64,000 bases of DNA from Enterobacter sp. ENT03 (GTDB lineage: Bacteria > Pseudomonadota > Gammaproteobacteria > Enterobacterales > Enterobacteriaceae): NCBI RefSeq assembly GCF_019218745.1, contig NZ_JAHUXA010000001.1, positions 806,001 through 870,000 of the forward strand. The letters run 5' to 3'. The stretch's first letter is position 1. Each line of letters starts with the position of its first letter. The notes beneath the pieces were generated by a model. It made no database searches. It was not told where the DNA came from and saw only the letters and a program-made list of their open reading frames with translations. Below are positions 25,703 to 34,141 of the stretch, piece by piece. Both the position numbers and the translations under genes were made by a program.

Positions 25703-26754
25703 GACTCATCCCAGCCATAATTATTCAGTGCCAGCTGGCACAAGGGTTGCAGATAATTAACGCAGGGCGCGGTTTCAATATTTTTCAGCGCCTGCTCAAA
25801 CGCCGGTTGCGTTTTTACCGCCAGCGGCAAACCTAAATCCCAGGCGACGGCATCAATTTTTAAGGTGTTGGACGGAAAATAAATTTGCCGGGTCGCCAGA
25901 CACAGTGCCGCAATAAAATAGTGATAGCGTCCTGACACCAGCAATTCCGCATGCTGAATAACCGATAAAAAGTTGGCAAAGGTTTTTGCATCGTAAAGTT
26001 CGAGGGTCGGTAAATACTGTTTCAGATGATGAAATACCGCAGGCTCCTCACGATTCATGCCCTCTTTATATGAACCGACCAGATAGATAAAGCGGTAGCC
26101 GGGGTACTTCGCCAGCAGCCCGCGGGCAATATAGGGCGAGCGCGCCGGATCATAATTAACCGCCCCGGAAAGACAGATATACTGACTCTTAAAGAGATTG
26201 CCTGGCAGGCTGTTGCACAGAGGCAAGATGGACAGCGGCAGACTATCAAAGGCGCGCGTGCAGGGCTTACCCAGCAGGTTTTCAATGATTTTCTGCGAGG
26301 TGGATTCCCGTGCCGCGACAAAATCGCAGCAGTGATAAGCGGCCTTATAAAAATCGATAACCTCAGGCTGTTGCGAGCCGGGATAACAGGCATGATTAAT
26401 TAAGTAGACGCGCTTATTAAACCAGGTTTTAGCCGCATACATAATATACAGCAGCGCACGCGGGCCATTCTTAAAATCATGCAGCGTCCCTTCACCGTTA
26501 ACCACCACGTAATCGCAAAGCGCCAGGGCTTTTGACAGCGGAGGAAAGTGGGCGATGAAGTTCTCTTTTGTCGAAAATTCAGCGAGCGACTGCGGAACAG
26601 GAGTGAGGCGATGAATCACATTCACCGATAACGGAACAATATGCGCAATACCTTTACGCCGGAGCTGCTCTCTGATGGCATGGGAAGTCCCATAACAGCC
26701 CCAGTGATATACATCCATCGTATCGTTAAGTAATACGACCATTTTATTCGTCAT
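25699..26754 (-). CDS. Polysaccharide pyruvyltransferase-family protein
   Basis: A 351-aa protein of the CsaB/polysaccharide pyruvyl transferase type, which adds pyruvate ketals from phosphoenolpyruvate to sugars; some members act on other glycan substrates. The diagnostic DYVVVNGEGTLHD lies at 81-93, and the second half has the GT-B-like segments YICLSGAVNYDPARSPY and LLVSGRYHYFIAALCL (271-286). The N-terminus (LLNDTMDVYHWGCYGTSHAI) fits the family opening. By eye it is more AT-rich than the flagellar genes around it, consistent with separate acquisition. It lies 26 bases after the tagD-like gene and overlaps the next by ATGA. Confidence 0.75.
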   Translation of the reverse strand: MTNKMVVLLNDTMDVYHWGCYGTSHAIREQLRRKGIAHIVPLSVNVIHRLTPVPQSLAEFSTKENFIAHFPPLSKALALCDYVVVNGEGTLHDFKNGPRALLYIMYAAKTWFNKRVYLINHACYPGSQQPEVIDFYKAAYHCCDFVAARESTSQKIIENLLGKPCTRAFDSLPLSILPLCNSLPGNLFKSQYICLSGAVNYDPARSPYIARGLLAKYPGYRFIYLVGSYKEGMNREEPAVFHHLKQYLPTLELYDAKTFANFLSVIQHAELLVSGRYHYFIAALCLATRQIYFPSNTLKIDAVAWDLGLPLAVKTQPAFEQALKNIETAPCVNYLQPLCQLALNNYGWDES

Positions 26755-26780
26755 ACCTGATTTATCCTGAAATATACGCT

Positions 26781-27179
26781 TTATTTCAGTAAGCTCCCGG
26801 CTACTTCAATAAAGTAAGTGGTGGATACCGAAGGGGTACGCGGCAGGTAAATTACCTGACACATATCGCTGAGATCGTCAAAACGGCCTTGCCAGTCATC
26901 ACCCATCACCAGAGTGCTGGCCTGATGCTGCTGAATGTAGGCACGTTTTAATTCAAGAGCCTGTTCGAGAAAGACCGCATCGACGCATTTTAACGCGGCC
27001 ACGATGTGTAGCCGCGCCTGCTCGTGATAGATCGGCGTGCGCGCTTTTTTTTGCTGATTCAGCCGATCGGACGACACGCCAACCACCAGCCGATCGCCGA
27101 GCGTTCTGGCGCGGTTAAGCAGATTCAGATGACCGATGTGAAAGACATCGAAGGTGCCAAACGTGATGACGGTGCCCAT
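26781..27179 (-). CDS. tagD: TagD-like glycerol-3-phosphate cytidylyltransferase
   Basis: A 132-aa nucleotidyltransferase that should make CDP-glycerol from CTP and sn-glycerol 3-phosphate. It closely resembles Bacillus TagD (129 aa). GTFDVFHIGHLNLLNRA (8-24) contains the HxGH motif, VMGDDWQGRFD (91-101) matches the TagD MGDDWEGKFD segment, and YLPRTPSVSTT (111-121) corresponds to the RTxGISTT motif. The frame is open 24 codons upstream inside fliJ, but the ATG at 27179 has GGAG upstream and begins MGTVITFGTFD as in the family. It starts 4 bases after the fliJ stop, so it belongs to the fliE-fliJ operon. The glycerophosphotransferase domain encoded at 20971-23526 is the likely user of its product. 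Confidence 0.88.
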   Translation of the reverse strand: MGTVITFGTFDVFHIGHLNLLNRARTLGDRLVVGVSSDRLNQQKKARTPIYHEQARLHIVAALKCVDAVFLEQALELKRAYIQQHQASTLVMGDDWQGRFDDLSDMCQVIYLPRTPSVSTTYFIEVAGSLLK

Positions 27180-27183
27180 GCTT

Positions 27184-27627
27184 TTACTCCGGCTGCTTAC
27201 GCTGGCGCAGCCAGCACTGGCTGGCGATCTCGTCGAGGGTTTTTTGGGCATGGGTTTGCTGTTCCTGCTTCAGCGTCTGGCGCTGGTCGTCGAGGGTCAG
27301 CGCGACGATTTTTTCCTCGCAGGCGGCGCGCACGAGGTTCTTCTGGATGCGGTTGGCTTTGATTTTCGCCAGCGTTTTTTCCTGCTCCTGCCAGGCGATC
27401 ACCCGTTGCAGGCTGCCTTTGTAGCCGTTGACGTTTTTCAGCACCTCCACCGACGGCGCGGCCTGAACATTAACCTGCGTTTTATCGAACAGGTAACCGA
27501 GCGCTTTGATATTGCTGTCGTAGCGGGCGCACAACTGCTGCTGTTCGGCGAGCTGCACGGTGATGTCTTTCACTTTGCGATCGCGCAGCCGCTGGAGCTG
27601 CGCGAGGGTGGCGATCATCGGATTCAT
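27184..27627 (-). CDS. fliJ: Lateral flagellar export protein FliJ (LfiJ)
   Basis: A 147-aa coiled-coil protein, the stalk-like component of the flagellar export ATPase complex. The whole sequence is helical and charged (TLAQLQRLRDRKVKDITVQLAEQQQLCARYDSNI; EEKIVALTLDDQRQTLKQEQQTHAQK). It overlaps fliI by 4 bases, its invariable neighbour. Sequence identity to primary FliJ is low, as is normal for this family, so the call rests on size, coiled-coil character and position. Confidence 0.88.
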   Translation of the reverse strand: MNPMIATLAQLQRLRDRKVKDITVQLAEQQQLCARYDSNIKALGYLFDKTQVNVQAAPSVEVLKNVNGYKGSLQRVIAWQEQEKTLAKIKANRIQKNLVRAACEEKIVALTLDDQRQTLKQEQQTHAQKTLDEIASQCWLRQRKQPE

Positions 27628-28976
27628 TTTTTCACCTCTGGCGATGTAGCTGCGGGAAACAGCGCGTTCAGCTGCGTCTGTACGGCCTCAAGCGGCGCAG
27701 GCTCGTGCATCTCCTGGCGCAGAAAACGCTCAATGGCCGGGAACAACTTCACCGCTTTATCGACGGTGGCATCTGCTCCGGCAACGTAACCGCCGAGCGG
27801 GATCAGCGGTTTGATTTCCATATAGGCGGCGTAATGCTGCTTGAGCAGGCGGGCGGCGCGCTGGTGAGCGGCGGGGATAATCTGCGTCATACAGCGGCTG
27901 ATGGACTGGCTGATGTCGATAGCCGGATAGTGCCCGGCTTCCGCCAGTTTTCGCGTCAGCACGATATGCCCGTCGAGCACCGCGCGGGCGCAGTCAACGA
28001 TCGGATCCTGCTGATCGTCCCCTTCCGCCAGCACGGTATAGATCGCCGTCATCGATCCGCCGCTGTCGCTGTTACCGGCGCTCTCCACCAGGCGCGGAAT
28101 AATGCCGAACGCCGACGGCGGGTAGCCTTTGGTGGCGGGCGGTTCGCCAAGCGAGAGGGCGATTTCCCGCTGCGCCATGGCGTAACGGGTTAGCGAATCC
28201 ACCAGCAGCAGGACGTCATAACCCTGGTCGCGAAAAAAGGCGGCGATGGCGTGGCACAGCTCGGTGGCTTTCAGACGCATCAGCGGCGAAGCATCCGCCG
28301 GTGCCGCCACGACGATGGATTTCGCCAGCCCTTCGTCGCCCAGCGCGTGTTCAATAAACTCTTTCACTTCGCGGCCACGCTCGCCGATCAGCCCCACTAC
28401 CACAATCTGCGCCTGTGTCTGGCGGGTGATCATACCGAGCAGCACGCTTTTGCCGACGCCGCTGCCCGCCATCAGGCCAACGCGCTGGCCTTTGCCGATG
28501 GTGAGCATACCGTTGATGGCTTTGACGCCCACATCCAGCGGTTGGGCCACCGACTGGCGCGTTAACGGATTGATCGCCGGGGCGAGCGGCGCTAACAGAT
28601 GCGTGCCGCCGGTTTTGCCTTTGCCGTCGATCGGCTCGCCAAGACCGTTAACCACTCGTCCCAGCCAGCTTTCACCGATCAGGATCTCCTGCGCTTTCTC
28701 TTCGGGAAAAACCCGCGCTCCGGCCATCAGACCGGTGGGCGAGTTGAAGGGCATCAGGTAGGTGATGTCGCGGTCAAAGCCCACCGCCTGGGCGTCGATC
28801 AAGGTGTGATTGGCGCTCTCCACCCGGCAGAACTGGCCGGTGGCCAGCGGGCAGCCGACGCTCTCCAGCAGCAGGCCGTTCATGCGTACCAGTCGCCCGG
28901 CCACGCGGGCGAACGAGATGGATTCGATGGAGCGCAGAGCGCTGTCAAACAACGGATCGTCACGCATCCGGCGCAT
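27624..28976 (-). CDS. fliI: Lateral flagellar export ATPase FliI (LfiI)
   Basis: A hexameric ATPase of the flagellar type III export apparatus, 450 aa. Walker A GSGVGKS lies at 171-177 and Walker B in VLLLVDSLTRYAMAQREIALSLGEPPATKGYPPSAF. The family segment SESAGNSDSGGSMTAIYTVL-like run (VESAGNSDSGGSMTAIYTVLAEGDD) is intact. The start overlaps fliH by 17 bases; a second in-frame ATG three codons in is possible. Confidence 0.97.
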   Translation of the reverse strand: MRRMRDDPLFDSALRSIESISFARVAGRLVRMNGLLLESVGCPLATGQFCRVESANHTLIDAQAVGFDRDITYLMPFNSPTGLMAGARVFPEEKAQEILIGESWLGRVVNGLGEPIDGKGKTGGTHLLAPLAPAINPLTRQSVAQPLDVGVKAINGMLTIGKGQRVGLMAGSGVGKSVLLGMITRQTQAQIVVVGLIGERGREVKEFIEHALGDEGLAKSIVVAAPADASPLMRLKATELCHAIAAFFRDQGYDVLLLVDSLTRYAMAQREIALSLGEPPATKGYPPSAFGIIPRLVESAGNSDSGGSMTAIYTVLAEGDDQQDPIVDCARAVLDGHIVLTRKLAEAGHYPAIDISQSISRCMTQIIPAAHQRAARLLKQHYAAYMEIKPLIPLGGYVAGADATVDKAVKLFPAIERFLRQEMHEPAPLEAVQTQLNALFPAATSPEVKK

Positions 28977-29664
28977 CCGGCACCAGCGTGTCGGTCAACA
29001 CGCTCATGCACTGTTCAAGACGGTGTTCACAGCCGACGTCCAGTTCAGAGGTCGGCGTCACCACGCGGCACTCCCCTGGCGGAAGATCCGCTGACGGGGC
29101 AAGCCCCCACTCTTTCACTTTCGCCGGGGCGACGCGCTGAATGCGGGTAAACTCGTCGCTGTTTAAATAGACCTGGAGCGACTCAGGCACGCCAGGCAGC
29201 GCGGTGATCGCCTCCTCCACCAGCGCCAGCAATTGCGTGGGTTGCAGCGCCAGTTCGCAGCGGATCACCTGGCGGGTGACTTTTTCCACCAGCTGTAGCA
29301 GGTCGTCCCGCTGTTTGCGCTCGCTGTGCGCCAGATAGTCGTTCAGACGGCCGGCAATCGTCTCCAGCGGCGCGGCGGCCTGGGTAAACTGGCTTAGCCC
29401 CTCTTGTTGTCCGGCGAGGCTGCCTTCGGCAAAACCCTGCCGGTAGCCTTCCTGCTGCCCCTGTTGCCGCCCTTCGGCGTGCCCTTCTGCCTGGCCTTCA
29501 CTGAGGCCCTGGGCAAAGCCTTTTTCCAGCCCTTCCTGAAAACCGTCCATCAGCTGACGCTGAAAGTCGGCGGCAGAAAGCCCGGTGGCGGCGGGTGCCG
29601 CACTGGAGAGCGTGTGGCGCGGCGGGAAACGGTGTACCCGGTAGCGGCCACGAAGCGTATCCAT
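28960..29664 (-). CDS. fliH: Lateral flagellar export regulator FliH (LfiH) with long GxxxG array
   Basis: Regulator that binds FliI and links it to the switch, 234 aa. The most striking element is residues 41-89, where glycine occurs at every fourth position 13 times in a row (G41, G45 ... G89), giving twelve consecutive GxxxG repeats. Such repeats are a known FliH feature and form a helix-helix dimer. The C-terminal domain (about 120-234) has VTRQVIRCELALQPTQLLALVEEAI and ADLPPGECRVVTPTSELDVG, typical of FliH/YscL. It lies 11 bases after fliG and overlaps fliI. Confidence 0.93.
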   Translation of the reverse strand: MDTLRGRYRVHRFPPRHTLSSAAPAATGLSAADFQRQLMDGFQEGLEKGFAQGLSEGQAEGHAEGRQQGQQEGYRQGFAEGSLAGQQEGLSQFTQAAAPLETIAGRLNDYLAHSERKQRDDLLQLVEKVTRQVIRCELALQPTQLLALVEEAITALPGVPESLQVYLNSDEFTRIQRVAPAKVKEWGLAPSADLPPGECRVVTPTSELDVGCEHRLEQCMSVLTDTLVPDAPDA

Positions 29665-29675
29665 TGGCGTGGCTC

Positions 29676-30695
29676 CTATTCTGCGGTCTGTTCGGCGAAC
29701 AGCTGAAGCTGGATGTCGCCCGCTTCTTCCATTTCGCGCGCCACCGCCATGATCTCCCGGCGTACCTGATCGATACGGCTGACCGGCACCGGGCCAAGGC
29801 GGGAAGTGATGGTTTCCAGCTGTTGCGCCTGGCGTTTTGGCATCACGGCGAAAATCGACCGTCGCAGCGCCGTTTCGGTGCCTTTCAGCGCCACCGCCCA
29901 GTCTTCCATCGGGATCTCTTCCAGCAGGCGGCGACGTACTTCTTCGCTCTGGCGGCTGAGGATAAAGAAGTCGTACATCTCATCCTGCAACTGCTCCAGC
30001 ACCTCTGCATCCAGATCGCGAAGCTGTTCGAGGATCTGCTGCTGGTTGCCCTGGATACGGTTGACGATGTCGGCGGCCTGTTTGATGCCTTTGACCTTCG
30101 AGCCGTGCTCCGCCAGCACCGACAGGCCGCGCTCGATCAGCCGATCCAGCTCGTCCACCACGTCGCGGTTAACGTCGCTTAAACGGGCGATGCGGTAGAG
30201 GATCTCGTTCTGCACCGCGTCAGGCATAAAGGCGAGTACGGTGGCGGCGATCTCCGGCGTCAGAAAGGCGAGGAATACCGCCTGCAACTGTAAATGTTCT
30301 TCGGCAATCAGCGCCGCCAGCTGGCGCGGCTCCACCCATTGCAGGCGCGCCATCCGCGAGCGGATCTCATCGCCATAAATACCGTTGATCACGCTGCTGG
30401 CGATTTCGCCCCCCAGCGCTTTATTGAGAATGCCCTGCAACAGGCTACGGGATGCGCCGTTGATGCCGCTCTGCTCGCGGAATTCATCAAAAAAGTTGTT
30501 GATCACCCGCCGGGCGTGGCTGGTTTTCACGCCGGACAGACGCGCCATGTTTTCACTTAAGCGCACCACTTCTTCGCGGCTGAGTTTTTGCATCACCGTG
30601 GCGGCGGCTTCTTCCCCGAGGCACAGCAGCAAAATCGCCGCCTGCTCCAGATAGCTGCTGGCGCTGCCAGGCTTATTTATTGTCAATTCGCTCAT
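29676..30695 (-). CDS. fliG: Lateral flagellar motor switch protein FliG (LfiG)
   Basis: Switch component that contacts FliF, FliM and the MotA stator, 339 aa (E. coli 331). The N-terminal domain has AAILLLCLGEEAAATVMQKLSREEV, the middle domain LIAEEHLQLQAVFLAFLTPEIAATVLAFMP (carrying the EHPQ-equivalent as EEHLQ), and the C-terminal domain the charged torque helix near DQVRREIMAVAREMEEAGDIQL. It overlaps fliF by 23 bases, indicating coupling and stoichiometric synthesis. Confidence 0.96.
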   Translation of the reverse strand: MSELTINKPGSASSYLEQAAILLLCLGEEAAATVMQKLSREEVVRLSENMARLSGVKTSHARRVINNFFDEFREQSGINGASRSLLQGILNKALGGEIASSVINGIYGDEIRSRMARLQWVEPRQLAALIAEEHLQLQAVFLAFLTPEIAATVLAFMPDAVQNEILYRIARLSDVNRDVVDELDRLIERGLSVLAEHGSKVKGIKQAADIVNRIQGNQQQILEQLRDLDAEVLEQLQDEMYDFFILSRQSEEVRRRLLEEIPMEDWAVALKGTETALRRSIFAVMPKRQAQQLETITSRLGPVPVSRIDQVRREIMAVAREMEEAGDIQLQLFAEQTAE

Positions 30696-32331
30696 TACTG
30701 GTAATCCACTGTCTGATCACTTCGGCAACGCGATCGGTGTCGCTGATCGCCAGTTTCTGGAGAAACTCCAGCTTGATTTCGAGGCCGGAACTCTGGGCCG
30801 GTAAGGCGTCGTCGCCGCTGAAGGTCGGCAGCTCAATGCTTTTACGCTCCTCTTCGCCGCTGGCGGTTAATACCGGCAAGGCGGCGTCCTCGTCCGGCTC
30901 GCTGACCGGATGCGCCGCCAGCTCGGCACGGCGTTTCTGGCTGGCGATGGCCTGACCCACCAGCGGGCGTACGCCGATCATCAGCAGTAACAGGCCGAGC
31001 AGTACCAGGCCGCCAAGTTTCGCCCAGCCGAGAATGCTGTCGTTCTGCCACCATTTTTCCGGCGTGATGACCGGCGCGGTCTGCGGGATAAAGCTCAGCA
31101 TCGACAGCGACAGTTTGTCGCCGCGCGCGGGGTCGATCCCGGCGGCGTTATTGAGCATGGTGGTGACCTGGGCTATCTGTTGCGGCGTCCAGCTTTTAAT
31201 GCTGGCGGCGTTCTGGTTGAGCACCACCGCCACGTCCAGGTGCTTCACGGTAAAGCCCGGATGCTGAATGTGCTGGATGGTGCGATCCCAGCCGTAATCG
31301 CGCTGGCTTTCGCTGCGCTCGGAACTTGCGCTGCTGCTTTTACTGGCGTCGGCACCCGGCGCGGCTGGCAGCGGCGGACGGTTGCTCAGCGAACCGGGAA
31401 TGCCCACCGCCTGCGGATCGAGGGTTTTGTCGGATTCGATCCGTTCATGGCTGACTTTCGGCGTATCCCCCAGCCGTTCCTGGGTTTCATCCACGGTGCT
31501 CAGATCCAGCTCCGGCATCACGCTGATGCGGAAGTTATCTTTACCCACCAGCGAGGTCAGCACATTGGCGAGGCTGGCGTGGGTTTTATCCTGAATGTTT
31601 TTCAGCAGTTCGTTGTTTTTGCGCGTCATCGCCCCGGTGCGCGAGTCTTCCCCGACACCTTCCGACAGCAGCGTTCCCGCCTGATCGACCACGCTCACCT
31701 GCGAGGCTTTCAGCCCCGGCACGCTGCCGCTCACCAGATGCAGAATGGCGTTCACCTGCTCAGGCGTGAGCGTGCTGCCGTAATGCAGACGCAGCACCAC
31801 CGAGGCGCTGTTTTGCGGTTCAGCGCTGACCACAAACGAACTTTCTTCGTTAAGCGCCAGATGCACGCGGGCGGTTTCCACCGCGTCGAGGGTCATGATG
31901 CTCTGCGCCATTTCCCCTTCGAGGCTGCGCTTGTAGCGGATGTTCTGCACGAACTGGCTGCTGCCCAGCACTTCGTCTTTGTCCATCAGCTCATAGCCGG
32001 TGGGACTTAGCGCCTGCACGCCCTTTCCGGCCAGCGTCATGCGAATTTTTGAGAGCTGCGTTTCCGGCACCAGAATTTGTCCGGAGCCGGGATCGATGCG
32101 GTAATCCACTTTTTCGCCGTCGAGCACGGTGATGATCTGCGACAGCGGCAGGTGTTCCTGCGCGCCATACAGCGCGGTGTAACCTGACTGGCTGTGCCAC
32201 AACGTGCCGACGATCACCGCGGTCAGCAGCACCGCCGCGCCGCCGAGCAGCGGCCATTTTTTATTGCCGCCCGCCAGCGCCGCAAGCGCGGATAACGGGC
32301 CGGACAAACGCTCTGAGAGAGTGAGTTTCAT
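30673..32331 (-). CDS. fliF: Lateral flagellar MS-ring protein FliF (LfiF)
   Basis: MS-ring subunit of 552 aa in the cytoplasmic membrane. The first transmembrane helix is near 27-46 (LLGGAAVLLTAVIVGTLW) and the second near 433-452 (GLVLLGLLLLMIGVRPLVG). Ring-building motifs LSKIRMTLAGKGV and ETARVHLALNEESSFV are conserved. The C-terminus LEFLQKLAISDTDRVAEVIRQWI binds FliG. A Ser-rich loop (about 325-345) separates the ring domains. It starts 4 bases after the fliE stop. Confidence 0.97.
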   Translation of the reverse strand: MKLTLSERLSGPLSALAALAGGNKKWPLLGGAAVLLTAVIVGTLWHSQSGYTALYGAQEHLPLSQIITVLDGEKVDYRIDPGSGQILVPETQLSKIRMTLAGKGVQALSPTGYELMDKDEVLGSSQFVQNIRYKRSLEGEMAQSIMTLDAVETARVHLALNEESSFVVSAEPQNSASVVLRLHYGSTLTPEQVNAILHLVSGSVPGLKASQVSVVDQAGTLLSEGVGEDSRTGAMTRKNNELLKNIQDKTHASLANVLTSLVGKDNFRISVMPELDLSTVDETQERLGDTPKVSHERIESDKTLDPQAVGIPGSLSNRPPLPAAPGADASKSSSASSERSESQRDYGWDRTIQHIQHPGFTVKHLDVAVVLNQNAASIKSWTPQQIAQVTTMLNNAAGIDPARGDKLSLSMLSFIPQTAPVITPEKWWQNDSILGWAKLGGLVLLGLLLLMIGVRPLVGQAIASQKRRAELAAHPVSEPDEDAALPVLTASGEEERKSIELPTFSGDDALPAQSSGLEIKLEFLQKLAISDTDRVAEVIRQWITSNERIDNK

Positions 32332-32335
32332 CGGC

Positions 32336-32701
32336 TTATACAGACATGTTCATCAGATCGTTGACGCCGCTCGCCACTTTATTGCGCACCTGTACCAGCG
32401 CGGAAAAAGAGAGGGAGGCCTGCTGGCTGGCGATCATCGCGCCGACCAGATCGTCGCTGTCGCCCATTTCCACCGCGTTCTGCCGGATTTCGGCGTCCTG
32501 TTGCAGGTTATCCACGCGGGATAACGCCTGACTGAAAATTTGATGGAAGGAGACCTCGCTGCCCGGCTGCATGTCGCCTGCGGCGGCGGGAAGCACCGAG
32601 GCACCCGCCAGCGGGCCGCTCGCGAGATCCTTCATCCGGTTCATCTCCTGCATCATGGTGAGCGATGCGGCGTTCGGGGTGAGGCTGCTGATCGTATTCA
32701 T
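32336..32701 (-). CDS. fliE: Lateral flagellar hook-basal body protein FliE (LfiE)
   Basis: A 121-aa MS-ring-to-rod adaptor, the first substrate of the export gate. The C-terminal half VSFHQIFSQALSRVDNLQQDAE...LVGAMIASQQASLSFSALVQVRNKVASGVNDLMNMSV is diagnostic. It is the first gene of fliEFGHIJ and lies 38 bases downstream of lafK on the same strand. No sigma-54 sequence is visible in that gap, so it may be read from the lafK side. Confidence 0.94.
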   Translation of the reverse strand: MNTISSLTPNAASLTMMQEMNRMKDLASGPLAGASVLPAAAGDMQPGSEVSFHQIFSQALSRVDNLQQDAEIRQNAVEMGDSDDLVGAMIASQQASLSFSALVQVRNKVASGVNDLMNMSV

Positions 32702-32739
32702 TTCCTACTCTTGTTAATAAAAGGGAGGGGCTAAGGCGG

Positions 32740-33726
32740 TTAAAAGCAGAGGTCGATGCCCTGCTTACGCATGGAGGCGAGCCGGTAGCGTAATGCCCGT
32801 GGGGTGATGCCGAGAAAATCCGCGATTTTGCTGCGATTGCCCTGATACTGGCGCATCAGATCGGCGATGTACTGGTATTGCGCGTGGCGGCCATGCTGTT
32901 GCAGATTGTCCTGATTGAGACTGATGGCGTCGCCTGCCGCGCGCGGCATGGCGTGTTCAAACGCATGGTCGTCTGCCAGCGGAATACCCAGCGTGCCGGC
33001 ATCGATCACCCCGTCGTGGCTCAAAATCATGCCGCGCTGAATGGTGTTCTCCAGCTGGCGCACGTTGCCCGGCCAGCGGTACTGCAACAGCGCGGTTTTC
33101 GCCCCTTCGGACAGGCGGATCGATTTTCCCACCATGCGGGAATATTTTGCGATAAACGCCTGCGCCAGCGGCAAGATGTCGCTGACGCGTTCCCGCAGCG
33201 CGGGCACGCTGATCGGCACCACCGAAATACGGTAAAACAGATCTTCGCGAAAACGCCCGGCGGCGACTTCCGCTTCAAGGCTTTTATTGGTGCAGGCGAT
33301 CAGGCGGAAATTGAGTTTAATGGCGCGGTTACTGCCGAGGCGTTCCACCTGATGCTCCTGCAATACACGTAATAGTTTGGCCTGTAAGGCCAGCGGCATA
33401 TCGCCAATTTCATCTAACAGCAGAGTGCCATTATTGGCCATTTCCAGTTTACCCGGCACGGCATTGACCGCCCCGGTAAAGGCGCCTTTTTCATAACCGA
33501 ATAAAGTGGATTCGAGCATGGTTTCCGGGATCGCGGCGCAGTTAATACCAATAAAAGGTGCGTCTTTATCTTCACCAAAAGCCTGCGAGTGAATATATTT
33601 GGCGACACATTCTTTACCCGCGCCGGTTTCTCCCTGGATCAATACCGGGATATTAAAACTGGCTACGCGCTTTGCTAATGAAAAGGCTTTTATGCTTGCG
33701 GAGGCTTCAGCAATAAGAGTCTGCAT
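32740..33726 (-). CDS. lafK: LafK, sigma-54-dependent flagellar transcription activator
   Basis: Bacterial enhancer-binding protein of 328 aa from the ATG at 33726. Walker A GETGAGKE, the sigma-54-contacting GAFTGA loop (in [14 protein letters not shown]), Walker [11 protein letters not shown] and the arginine-finger region are present. The C-terminal Fis-type helix-turn-helix ends [27 protein letters not shown]. There is no N-terminal receiver or GAF domain, so activity may be set by expression or by a partner protein. The frame is open 23 codons further to 33795, but that ATG lacks a ribosome binding site, while 33726 follows GAGAG. Two strong sigma-54 promoters in the island are its obvious targets. 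Confidence 0.92.
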   Translation of the reverse strand: MQTLIAEASASIKAFSLAKRVASFNIPVLIQGETGAGKECVAKYIHSQAFGEDKDAPFIGINCAAIPETMLESTLFGYEKGAFTGAVNAVPGKLEMANNGTLLLDEIGDMPLALQAKLLRVLQEHQVERLGSNRAIKLNFRLIACTNKSLEAEVAAGRFREDLFYRISVVPISVPALRERVSDILPLAQAFIAKYSRMVGKSIRLSEGAKTALLQYRWPGNVRQLENTIQRGMILSHDGVIDAGTLGIPLADDHAFEHAMPRAAGDAISLNQDNLQQHGRHAQYQYIADLMRQYQGNRSKIADFLGITPRALRYRLASMRKQGIDLCF

Positions 33727-34141
33727 ATTTTCTCTCACAGTTACGGGTAAAGGGCGATAACGGAAGTCATATAAATGACGAATGAATAATAACATTGAGA
33801 GGAGTAAAAAGACTGATATTAATGAATGAAAAAAAGATTAAACAAGTTAAAACAACAAGTTAATTAAAAATAACCTGCCAGAGGCGGTACGACCAGTGCG
33901 GGTCAATAATAAGCGGCGCTGATTAATAATAGATTAATCATAATAATCCCTCTGGCGGCTATTGTGCTCCCTGATGCATTCCGGTTAAATGCAGCTTCTC
34001 TTTTATTCGCTGGCTGATAAATAAAGGCGGCCATCATAAAGAGAAAATTAAACGTCAGACTGTTTTTATTACCAGAGTGTGAGTTTGTTCTCAAAAACAG
34101 TTTTTCCAGTGCACCGATCTTTATCAAGAGATATAACACCA
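33727..34141. promoter_or_regulatory. lafK-fliM divergent intergenic region
   Basis: About 415 AT-rich bases without a convincing gene. On the forward strand, 33953-33968 reads TGGCGGCTATTGTGCT, which has the GG and GC doublets of a sigma-54 promoter at the correct distance. It could drive fliMNPQR-flhBA with a leader of about 165 bases. No good sigma-54 match points towards lafK; that gene is more likely sigma-70 dependent. Confidence 0.5.

Noticed and set aside
31180-32010. A 276-codon forward frame opposite fliF
   Set aside because: Antisense to strongly conserved FliF; composition typical of a shadow frame.
33860-33890. Sigma-54 promoter towards lafK (TGGCAGGTTATTTTTA on the reverse strand)
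   Set aside because: The -12 GC doublet is replaced by TT, which is not tolerated.
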